Source of the DNA: Thalassotalea psychrophila
Lineage (GTDB): Bacteria > Pseudomonadota > Gammaproteobacteria > Enterobacterales > Alteromonadaceae
Length of the DNA stretch: 64,000 nucleotides
Reading direction: 5' to 3'
NCBI RefSeq assembly: GCF_031583595.1
Contig: NZ_CP134145.1
Location: 2,480,001-2,544,000 of the forward strand
The notes below the pieces were generated by a model. It searched no databases. It was given only the letters and a program-made list of their open reading frames with translations, and was not told where the DNA came from. Shown in pieces: positions 54,674-62,024 of this stretch. The stretch's first letter is position 1, and each line of letters opens with the position of its first letter. The position numbers and the translations under genes are program-made.

Positions 54674-54899
54674 AGCGCTGTTAGCATTAACTTTGGGATT
54701 CTAAAAATCATATCCAGTGTGCAGATCTGCGACAAATTCATTTCGAGAGTAAAGGTATAACCTTGTGTTGTAGGTAAATTTACATGCCATAACCAAAAGT
54801 TATACGTTAGCCAACACTTAGTAATATCGCTACATTTAACAGTCCTTTATCTTAAATGCATCAAATTTTTTACTAAAATTAAAATCTAGAGATGCCCAA
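54674..54899. promoter_or_regulatory. divergent control region of glutamate dehydrogenase and the fold-III gene
   Basis: Carries the palindrome CCATAACCAAAAGTTATAC (54787-54805), matching 17 of 19 bases of the site next to lysR, and a second perfect 5-3-5 palindrome AAGGTATAACCTT (54752-54764) sharing the ATAACCT half. The spacing of about 35 bases between the two suggests tandem LysR binding sites. Confidence 0.6.
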
Positions 54900-56177
54900 A
54901 TGATAAGAAAACAGCAGATAATACAAAAAGCTATTGCGGCTAATGTTATTGATAGTGACCTAACAGCTATTGGTATAATGGATTTCGACGGTTTACAAAA
55001 AACTGTTGCCGCAGCCTATGATGCTTTTCCAACAAACTTTTTTCATACCTTTGCAGTAAAAGCCAATGCACTGGTTGAGGTGTTAAAAGTATTACGCGAA
55101 TACGGTATGGGCGCTGAAGTAGCAAGCCCAGGAGAATTGTTAATTGCTAAGAATGCTGGATTTAGTAACAAAGATATTATATTTGATTCACCTGCTAAAA
55201 CGTTAAATGATTTACGCACATGCATTAAAAACGACATCTCATTAAACATAGATAACCTGCAAGAGCTTGCCCGTGTAGACAAATTAATGCTGGAATTCCC
55301 AAATACCAAATCAGTAATTGGATTTCGTATTAACCCACAAATTGGCGGTGGAGCGATAAGCTCAACCAGTACTGCTACAGCAACATCAAAATTTGGCTAC
55401 CCATTAGCCGATGGTAGCAATAGACAAGAGCTAATTAATATATATCAACAACGCCCATGGCTCACTAGCTTACATACCCATAGTGGCTCTCAAGGGTGTG
55501 CATTAGAATTAATGGCCAAAGGTATTTTGGTTATCACTGAACTAGCCGAAGAAATTAATAACAACACTGGTACACAACAAATTGCTCGCTTAGATATTGG
55601 TGGCGGTTTACCCGTTAACTTTGCCTCAGAAGAAGTAACTCCTAGTTTTGCTGATTATGCACAAATACTAAAACAGACTGTTCCAGTTTTGTTTACTGAT
55701 AAATATCAGGTTAAAACTGAATTTGGTCGAGCAATTGCAGCAAAAAATGGCGTTATTATTACACGAGTTGAATACACCAAAAATTCTGGTGGACGACATA
55801 TTGCCACCACTCATGCGGGCGCACAGATAATGACCAGAACAGCATTTTTACCAACATCATGGCCGATACGCGTAACCGGTTATAGTGCGGTTGGCCTTGA
55901 AAAAACAGCTGAAGAATTTGAAATTGTTGCAACCGACGTGGCTGGCCCATGTTGTTTTGCTGGTGATCTGATTTGTGCAGATCAACAATTACCAAAACTT
56001 GTCCCTAACGATTACGTCATGGCTCATGATACTGGGGGCTATTATTTTAGTAATCACTTTGATTATAATAGCTTACCTCGGGTTGGCGTATTCTCAGTAA
56101 GCGGCAATGATGAAAATTTAAATTTCAACTGCATTCGAAAAGCTGACTCTCTTGACGATGTCGCTAATAATATGTAA
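54900..56177 (+). CDS. fold-III PLP enzyme of the diaminopimelate/ornithine decarboxylase family
   Basis: A 425-residue enzyme of unknown substrate. The PLP lysine is in HTFAVKANALVEVL (near residue 54), the phosphate-binding GGG in DIGGGLPVNF, and EFGRAI and CCFAGDLICADQQLP match the second-subunit active-site region of DAP decarboxylase, while HDTGGYYFSNHFDYNSLPRVGV replaces the usual DAGAY motif. Relatives include meso-DAP decarboxylase, D-basic-amino-acid decarboxylases and the L-glutamyl-carrier-protein decarboxylase BtrK. Its place beside glutamate genes, behind the shared palindrome, suggests a glutamate-like substrate. Not assigned as lysA because lysine synthesis genes are absent here. 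Confidence 0.75.
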   Translation: MIRKQQIIQKAIAANVIDSDLTAIGIMDFDGLQKTVAAAYDAFPTNFFHTFAVKANALVEVLKVLREYGMGAEVASPGELLIAKNAGFSNKDIIFDSPAKTLNDLRTCIKNDISLNIDNLQELARVDKLMLEFPNTKSVIGFRINPQIGGGAISSTSTATATSKFGYPLADGSNRQELINIYQQRPWLTSLHTHSGSQGCALELMAKGILVITELAEEINNNTGTQQIARLDIGGGLPVNFASEEVTPSFADYAQILKQTVPVLFTDKYQVKTEFGRAIAAKNGVIITRVEYTKNSGGRHIATTHAGAQIMTRTAFLPTSWPIRVTGYSAVGLEKTAEEFEIVATDVAGPCCFAGDLICADQQLPKLVPNDYVMAHDTGGYYFSNHFDYNSLPRVGVFSVSGNDENLNFNCIRKADSLDDVANNM

Positions 56178-56313
56178 CTAAAGTCACCTTAATCTGACAA
56201 CCTAAATTACTGAGAGAAAGTTAAATTATTCATAGTAAAATCAAAAAAAGTCATTCTTCTATTTAACAGTTGATGAAAAATAAATATAAAAATTAAGAGG
56301 TAAATACTCTCCC

Positions 56314-57525
56314 ATGAATATTGATATTGGTATTATAGAAACATTATTAGTCGCATTATTGATCCTATTTGCAGGCTATTTTTGCAATAGTAAAATAAAA
56401 TTTCTACGTAATAATAATATTCCAGAGCCAGTCGTTGGCGGTATAGTATTTTCTTTAATTGCAGCTTTTGCGTACAGCTATTTAGATATTCAATTTAACT
56501 TTGACATGAGCTTTAAAAAGCCATTTATGACGATATTTTTTACCACAGTAGGTTTAGGTGCCAGTTTTAAACTGTTACTTAAAGGTGGCCCTAAAGTAGT
56601 GTTGTTTTTAATCGTTACCTCTACATATTTAATTTTGCAAAATGCTGTAGGTGTAACTCTTGCGATGACAACTGGCATGGATCCTCTAATGGGTTTAATT
56701 GGTGGTTCGGTAACACTGTCAGGCGGACATGGTAACGGCGCAACGTATGCCGATTTGTTTATAACAGAATATAATATGGATGGTAGTGTTTTTGAGTTAG
56801 CGATGGCCGCGGCTACATTAGGCCTAGTGCTCGGCGGTTTAGTTGGCGGACCGGTCAGCAAACGCCTAATAAAGCGCAATAACTTAAAAGCTAATGAATT
56901 TCATGAAGAACTTGATGACACTGTAACATTTAATCCTGAAGATCATGATTTAGTTACTCCGAAAAAAATGATGGAAACGTTATTTGTTATCCTATTATGT
57001 ATGGTTGTAGGTCACTTTGGACATGTTGCTTTAAAAGAAATGGGCGTTGTTTTACCCTCTTTTCTAATACCACTTTTATTTGGTGTATTAGCTACCAACA
57101 TATGTGAATTTTCAAAAGCTTATACTATCAGTCGGCCCTGTATCGATTTATGGGGCACTATGTCTTTGTCAATATTTTTAGCGATGGCATTGATGTCGTT
57201 AAAAATTTGGGAATTAGCAAATCTTGCTGGCCCGATGATGTTTATAATTTTAATACAAACCGTAATACTAATGATGTTTGCATATTTTGTGACCTTTAGA
57301 ATTATGGGAAAAAATTATGATGCGGCAATTATGGCTGGTGGACATTGTGGTTTTGGTCTAGGTGCAACACCGACGGCAGTAGCAAATATGGAAGCTTTAG
57401 TTGCTCGTCATGGCCCTTCTCCGCAAGCCTTCTTAGTAGTGCCTTTAGTTGGTGCTTTTTTTATCGATATTACAAATGCCTTGGTGATTCAGCTATATTT
57501 AAGTTTACCTTTCGTTGGAAACTAA
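56314..57525 (+). CDS. gltS: sodium/glutamate symporter
   Basis: Na+-coupled glutamate importer of the GltS/ESS family in the inner membrane, 403 residues with about ten helices in two inverted halves. Family segments visible are LILFAGYFCNSKIKFLRNNNIPEPVVGGIVF, the re-entrant loop motif GGSVTLSGGHGNGATYADLF and its partner AIMAGGHCGFGLGATPTAVANMEAL. GltS from E. coli carries both D- and L-glutamate, which suits this locus. It follows the fold-III gene by 136 bases and precedes the channel gene by 15, apparently one transcript. Confidence 0.95.
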   Translation: MNIDIGIIETLLVALLILFAGYFCNSKIKFLRNNNIPEPVVGGIVFSLIAAFAYSYLDIQFNFDMSFKKPFMTIFFTTVGLGASFKLLLKGGPKVVLFLIVTSTYLILQNAVGVTLAMTTGMDPLMGLIGGSVTLSGGHGNGATYADLFITEYNMDGSVFELAMAAATLGLVLGGLVGGPVSKRLIKRNNLKANEFHEELDDTVTFNPEDHDLVTPKKMMETLFVILLCMVVGHFGHVALKEMGVVLPSFLIPLLFGVLATNICEFSKAYTISRPCIDLWGTMSLSIFLAMALMSLKIWELANLAGPMMFIILIQTVILMMFAYFVTFRIMGKNYDAAIMAGGHCGFGLGATPTAVANMEALVARHGPSPQAFLVVPLVGAFFIDITNALVIQLYLSLPFVGN

Positions 57526-57540
57526 CCATAGAGATATTAA

Positions 57541-58638
57541 ATGTTACGTAAGTTTATTTTTTTAATTAGCTTTATGTCGGCAGTATTACTGCCGAATAAT
57601 GCAGTACTTGCAGAAACTGATAATGGTCAAGTATCCCAGCAACAAATATTACGCATAGGCACGATGCATTCGCCACCGTTTTCAATTAAGAATTCAGACA
57701 ATAGTTGGTCTGGGATCAGTATTGAATTGTGGCGTGAAATTGCAATTGAATTGAATATTGAATACGTATTTGAAGAGAGTACCCTGCCAGAGTTACTTGA
57801 TGGTGTTCAGCAAGGCGATTTAGATGCGGTTATTGCAGCAATAACCATTACTGAAGAACGTGAAGCGTTAATGGATTTCACCCATCCACACCATACAACC
57901 GGTTTTGCCATTGCTACAAAATCCGATCAAGAAAGTAATATCTGGGAATCTACTTTTTTCCAATTATTTTCTTGGCAATTTATTAAGGTTGTGGGTACTT
58001 TATTTTTATTGCTGTTTTTTGTTGGTTGGCTAATGTGGTTAGTTGAACATAAGCATAAATCTAAATGCGAAGACAGTCACACGATTCAACACGTAAACGA
58101 AGGGTTTTGGTGGGCAGCAGCAACCATGACAACCGTTGGTTACGGCGATAAAACTCCACTCACTAAGGTAGGTAGAGCTATTGGCGTAGTGTGGATGTTT
58201 ACTGCATTGATGATAGTAGCAAGTTTTATCGCCGCATTCTCAAGTATCCTCACAGTACAAAAAATTAATACCAATATCCAAAGCTTACATGATCTTAATA
58301 AGATGCATATAGCTACACTAGACGGTTCTACCAGCGAAATATTTCTCAAAAATAACGGTTATATGGTCGTCAACTTTGCCAATATAAGTGATGGGCTGGA
58401 AGCGGTTGCACAAGGAAAAATGGATGCTATGGTATATGATGCACCATTATTACAGTACTTTATAGAAACCGAATTTAAAGGTGAAATTGAAATATCTCCT
58501 GCAACTTTTGAGCGCCAAGATTACGGCTTTGCCTTAACTCAAGGCAGTGAGTTAAGAGAGCCATTAAATCGTGTATTGTTGCGGATTGTACGCAACGAAA
58601 GTTGGCGAGAAAAACTGGAAAAATATTTAGGCAAGTAG
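57541..58638 (+). CDS. prokaryotic ionotropic glutamate receptor (GluR0-like K+ channel)
   Basis: Ligand-gated channel of 365 residues in which a periplasmic amino-acid-binding protein is interrupted by a pore. Order: signal peptide (1-24), ligand lobe S1 (about 36-140) with ITITEEREALMDF, whose Arg107 matches the carboxylate-binding arginine of AMPA receptors, first membrane helix (about 148-169), pore loop with the potassium filter TVGYG (198-202), second helix (about 212-240), lobe S2 with DGSTSE (ligand side-chain contacts) and an acidic residue in VYDAP (Asp300). Synechocystis GluR0 has the same plan. It sits 15 bases after gltS. Confidence 0.88.
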   Translation: MLRKFIFLISFMSAVLLPNNAVLAETDNGQVSQQQILRIGTMHSPPFSIKNSDNSWSGISIELWREIAIELNIEYVFEESTLPELLDGVQQGDLDAVIAAITITEEREALMDFTHPHHTTGFAIATKSDQESNIWESTFFQLFSWQFIKVVGTLFLLLFFVGWLMWLVEHKHKSKCEDSHTIQHVNEGFWWAAATMTTVGYGDKTPLTKVGRAIGVVWMFTALMIVASFIAAFSSILTVQKINTNIQSLHDLNKMHIATLDGSTSEIFLKNNGYMVVNFANISDGLEAVAQGKMDAMVYDAPLLQYFIETEFKGEIEISPATFERQDYGFALTQGSELREPLNRVLLRIVRNESWREKLEKYLGK

Positions 58639-58646
58639 TTATTTAA

Positions 58647-58787
58647 TTAAGCTTCCAATATTTCGCGTTGTTCTGCCACTTCAATACGAATATCAAAATC
58701 ACGTGGCCAGCCACCATTACCATAGTCAAACACTGTCGATTCTGATACTTTATTTACTTCTTTAGTCTCGTTTTGCTCTTCCATCAT
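58647..58787 (-). CDS. small protein of 46 residues, unknown
   Basis: A short frame with a good ribosome-binding site (AAAGGAAAG, 2-7 bases before the ATG). The peptide opens with MMEEQNETKEVN, then VFDYGNGGWPRDFDIRIEVAEQREILEA; the WPRDFDIRIE stretch looks conserved rather than random. No signal peptide or membrane segment. Convergent with the channel gene, whose stop is 8 bases away. I do not recognise a family. Confidence 0.6.
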   Translation of the reverse strand: MMEEQNETKEVNKVSESTVFDYGNGGWPRDFDIRIEVAEQREILEA

Positions 58788-59368
58788 ACTTTCCTTTTTT
58801 ACATTTTATGTAGTATTTTTACACCTAAACAACAAAAATATCAAGTTAAACGTTCTCTAACCCATCATAATGTAATTTAATTACGTAAATATACAAATAA
58901 AAGTAACTCTTCATTGTTATAACTTAAATAGATATATGGCTATATTAGCTTTAATTGTTGTTCGACAACTATTGCCACAAAGCGGAAATGATTTTAAGGT
59001 CAGGTTTAGGCTCAGTAAGTTGAAGTGCTTACAAATTAAATATCATTTACTTAGTTCGCACTTGTCATTAGAAAAATTCAACATCTCGTTAATTTAATTC
59101 ATGCAATCCTGACTTTGTTGTAATCTGAACTCAATATCCCCGCCAATAACTGAACTTATTTTTTACGCTGTAAATGCGATTGGAGTAATGTGTACTAACT
59201 GGTTTGAACATGAAAAATTAATATATTTATTTTTGATTCACAAAGCACCTAGTTAGATTTAATGCTTGATATAAAGAACATTAAATTTAGCAGAAACTAA
59301 TGTGTCAATCCGAAAGGCTGGCAGTCGTAGAGTTAGGGAAGTCCTATACAGTTAGAATTGTATACCAA
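58788..59368. other. 580-base gap, with the left member of an inverted repeat pair
   Basis: AT-rich, without supported genes. At 58980-59004 it carries a sequence that recurs inverted at 61797-61821 (see repeat entries). The rest shows no hairpin or repeat that I can support. Confidence 0.4.
58980..59004 (+). repeat. left copy of an inverted repeat flanking a two-gene module
   Basis: The 25 bases (ending TTTTAAGGTCAGG) match the reverse complement of 61797-61821 at 22 of 25 positions. Similarity continues weakly for about 25 bases inward. Confidence 0.6.
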
Positions 59369-60259
59369 TCAAATATTCGTTAGTTTCAAAATTGATGTAC
59401 ACACTTTATGTAGCCAGAGGTGTACTGGGCTATTTCGATTTGCAGATTTAATGCAAAAAGCGAAATTTAGTGGCATGTAGCAACTCCCTTCAAAGGTGAA
59501 ATATTTTAACTCAGGTATTATAGCCACTTTTGGGATAAACATGCCCATGTCAGATTCTTTTATTAAACTTAGGCCGAGAGACAACTGGTCAACTGTTGCC
59601 GCATGACTCACTTCGATGCCGTTCGCTTTTAGTTTTTCTAAAAAATGATAGCGACTGTCATTCCAGCCTGATGTTTTAAGGATGATAGCTGAGTAACTTA
59701 ATGCCTCGGTTAAGTTTTGTGCAGGATGATCTGCTTTTACCGCTAAGACCATTTCATCTTTTAGGATGGTTTTTTGATAGATGTGCTTTGGTTTTTCTTC
59801 GTTTAAGATATGAATTGCGGCAGTGATCTGTGAAGATTCAAGCTGTTGTTGAGTTTCGCCCGTCCATGTGTACAGCTGTATATGTGCGTTGGGAGCTAAT
59901 GCTGAGAGTTTAGTAAAGATCTCAGAGCCAAAACGTTCCATCAGTCCCATTGAGCACGATAAAATAATCTCTTCTGTGTATCCATTGGCATCAAATTCCT
60001 TGCTGTTGATTAAGCTATTTTCAAGCGTTGTCTGTATAGCAATAAGGTCATTAATCATAGCCAACAAGCGTGGCGTAGGTTCAATGCCGCTTACGCTGGT
60101 AATGAAGAGAGGATCATCATAAAGCTCTCTTAGTCTTGATAGTATTTTACTGATTGCACTGGGAGTTTTACCTATTATACGTGCACATTGTTTTAAGCTC
60201 TTTTCCCTGTAAAGGCAAGTTAGTACTCGAATTTGCTTTAAGCTAATGTCTGTTTCCAT
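59369..60259 (-). CDS. LysR family transcriptional regulator (NodD/LeuO-like)
   Basis: A 296-residue regulator from ATG 60259, which has AGGTGA just upstream; an in-frame ATG ten codons earlier lacks one. The helix-turn-helix is LKQCARIIGKTPSAISKILSRLRE, of the type seen in LeuO/NodD/SyrM proteins rather than the more common QPAVS type, and EPTPRLLAM follows. The effector domain fills the rest. It is divergent from the DUF1254 gene, 111 bases away, and probably controls it. Confidence 0.88.
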   Translation of the reverse strand: METDISLKQIRVLTCLYREKSLKQCARIIGKTPSAISKILSRLRELYDDPLFITSVSGIEPTPRLLAMINDLIAIQTTLENSLINSKEFDANGYTEEIILSCSMGLMERFGSEIFTKLSALAPNAHIQLYTWTGETQQQLESSQITAAIHILNEEKPKHIYQKTILKDEMVLAVKADHPAQNLTEALSYSAIILKTSGWNDSRYHFLEKLKANGIEVSHAATVDQLSLGLSLIKESDMGMFIPKVAIIPELKYFTFEGSCYMPLNFAFCIKSANRNSPVHLWLHKVCTSILKLTNI

Positions 60260-60370
60260 TTTGTCACCTGCAAAGTTCCAAATGTTCATTTATTTATTAA
60301 GTATAGTGAGTGTATGGAATCATGAAGATGAATTCTTACAAATGAACAGTAAAGTGAATAAGGTCAAATT

Positions 60371-61534
60371 ATGAACAAATTAATCGCAGCACTCTTAGTT
60401 ACAGCCGTTGTATCTGGTACGGCAGCAGCAAGTGAAGGCCCTTCAGAAGCTCAGTTTCATGCTTACAAAGCCTACCATCACGGACAATACCTTGTGGTTA
60501 CAGCTGAAAGTGCTGGTGGAACTAATAAACTGGTCCATACAACATCATTACCAACAGAGGGAACGGATCCAGTTGTGAGTCCTGCACTTGATCACCTATA
60601 TAGTAAAGCTGTGGTTGATTTAACTAAAGGTCCTGTAGTGTTGACTTTGCCTAAGGTAGAAGATCGTTATTTTTCACTACATATTACCGATCAAGAACAC
60701 TATACCATTTACGATGAAATCCGCCCTAGGGGGACATATGTGTTTGTCCGATACGATTATAAAGGTGAAGTTCCAGCAGGGACAGTTATAAAAAGTCGTG
60801 GTGATTACCCGCATGTATTCGTCCGTACACAAGCGTTTAATTCTTCTGAACTAGAAAATGTTAAAAAAATACAAGATAAAATCACACTAAAAGGTGTTGT
60901 TGGCTCAATCTCTGTTAAAAATGATGACTACCTTCAGTTCACGATTAATAGTCATGATGTGTATGATGAAAACTCAGGTCTACTAGAGTCTTTGTCACAG
61001 ACCTATACTCAAGCAGACCATGCTAAAATTAGAGAGTATTTGTACGCTTGGTATGCAAAGAGTGGCTTGTTTAGTAACGAGGGGGCTTTTGGTCCAATTG
61101 ACAGTAAAGAGAACCACTCTGACAACACAACGCTAAGAGCGGCTGGTATTATTGGTCATCTCGGCTTACCTGTTCATCATGCTTATTATGCCCCCATGTT
61201 TATTAACTGTGATAAAAAGCGCTTAAATGGCTCTAAAGATTATTCAATCACCGTTCCGTATAAAAACCCTGGTGTAGGTGAGTTTTGGTCAGTAACTCGT
61301 TATTCCCAGCTCACAGGTAATACAATTCCTGGTAAGAACGACTTGTTTAATGCTTACAACACTAAGCCTGATGCAAACGGCAATGTTACCATTACCTTTA
61401 GCGCGACTGAGCCAAACGATGGCACATACTGGATGCCTGTTAATAAAGATGAACCGTACTACTATGTAGAACGCTACTATGCTCCAGATGCGGACACGTT
61501 AGTAACATCAGCAGATGCATGTCCTCAAGGTTAA
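60371..61534 (+). CDS. secreted DUF1254/DUF1214 protein
   Basis: A 387-residue exported protein with a signal peptide cut after TAAA. The N-terminal part (THDVV-type, here HTTSLPTEGTDPVVSPALDHLYSKAVVDL) matches DUF1254, and the C-terminal YSITVPYKNPGVGEFWSVTRY ... GTYWMPV segment matches DUF1214. The two domains often occur together in proteins of unknown function in marine and soil bacteria. The divergent LysR gene is the only clue to its regulation. The ATG has AAGGTCA upstream. Confidence 0.85.
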   Translation: MNKLIAALLVTAVVSGTAAASEGPSEAQFHAYKAYHHGQYLVVTAESAGGTNKLVHTTSLPTEGTDPVVSPALDHLYSKAVVDLTKGPVVLTLPKVEDRYFSLHITDQEHYTIYDEIRPRGTYVFVRYDYKGEVPAGTVIKSRGDYPHVFVRTQAFNSSELENVKKIQDKITLKGVVGSISVKNDDYLQFTINSHDVYDENSGLLESLSQTYTQADHAKIREYLYAWYAKSGLFSNEGAFGPIDSKENHSDNTTLRAAGIIGHLGLPVHHAYYAPMFINCDKKRLNGSKDYSITVPYKNPGVGEFWSVTRYSQLTGNTIPGKNDLFNAYNTKPDANGNVTITFSATEPNDGTYWMPVNKDEPYYYVERYYAPDADTLVTSADACPQG

Positions 61535-61796
61535 TTGCTCTAGCGTAGAATAGTGGAGTTCGAAGATTGGACACTTCTTTTTATGTAACGTTGAAAGGAT
61601 GATATTCAAAAGTAGGTGATATCATTTTTTCTGTATTTGAGATGCAAAATAATCCAATTATGGTTTGCTGTATTACGCTGAAGTCTCAGTAATATGGGTT
61701 AGCAAATATATGGGTGAATACAGGCTTAAGCACTTCCGGTTCGCGAACTACAAAATGCTACTGATTTACACGACACGTCAGCTTATCGCACAAAAG

Positions 61797-61821
61797 CCTG
61801 ACCTTAAGATGATTTTCGCTT
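61797..61821 (-). repeat. right copy of the inverted repeat flanking the LysR/DUF1254 module
   Basis: Reverse complement of 58980-59004 with three differences. The 2.8-kb segment between the copies holds exactly the LysR gene and the DUF1254 gene. Confidence 0.6.
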
Positions 61822-61919
61822 TAGTAGGTTAGTTGGCATTTATTGACGTAAGCCAAAGTTCAACAATTAACGCTAATAGAGCCAAATACATGTGCTTTGA
61901 AGATGAATTAACAGAATTT

Positions 61920-61935
61920 ATGCCGTCCCTGGCAT
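61920..61935. repeat. TCCCTG-loop hairpin
   Basis: ATGCCG-TCCC-TGGCAT, a 6-bp stem with one G-T pair; loop TCCC as in the neighbouring copy but with a wholly different stem. Confidence 0.6.
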
Positions 61936-61943
61936 TTCTAAGT

Positions 61944-61961
61944 TAATTCATCCCTGAATTA
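61944..61961. repeat. TCCCTG-loop hairpin, same repeat as at 42491
   Basis: TAATTCA-TCCC-TGAATTA with the upstream context TTCTAAGT, matching 42483-42508. Confidence 0.75.
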
Positions 61962-61990
61962 AAAAAGAGTGACTACAACAATAGTCACTC
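61961..61990 (-). terminator. terminator of the ATP-grasp gene
   Basis: GAGTGACTA and TAGTCACTC pair perfectly around CAACAA, followed on the minus strand by six T residues; 35 bases beyond the stop at 62025. Confidence 0.92.
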
Positions 61991-62024
61991 CTTTAAAACA
62001 ATCTTATATAATGACGAATAGTAT

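Larger units (their letters stand above)
61535..62024. other. 490-base gap with inverted-repeat right copy, two hairpins and a terminator
   Basis: Holds the inverted repeat at 61797-61821, the TCCCTG hairpins at 61920 and 61944, and the terminator of the ATP-grasp gene at 61961-61990. No gene is supported in it. Confidence 0.5.

Noticed and set aside
54900..56177. Calling this gene lysA (DAP decarboxylase of lysine synthesis)
   Set aside because: Active-site motif differs and no lysine genes are near; the glutamate context makes another substrate at least as likely.
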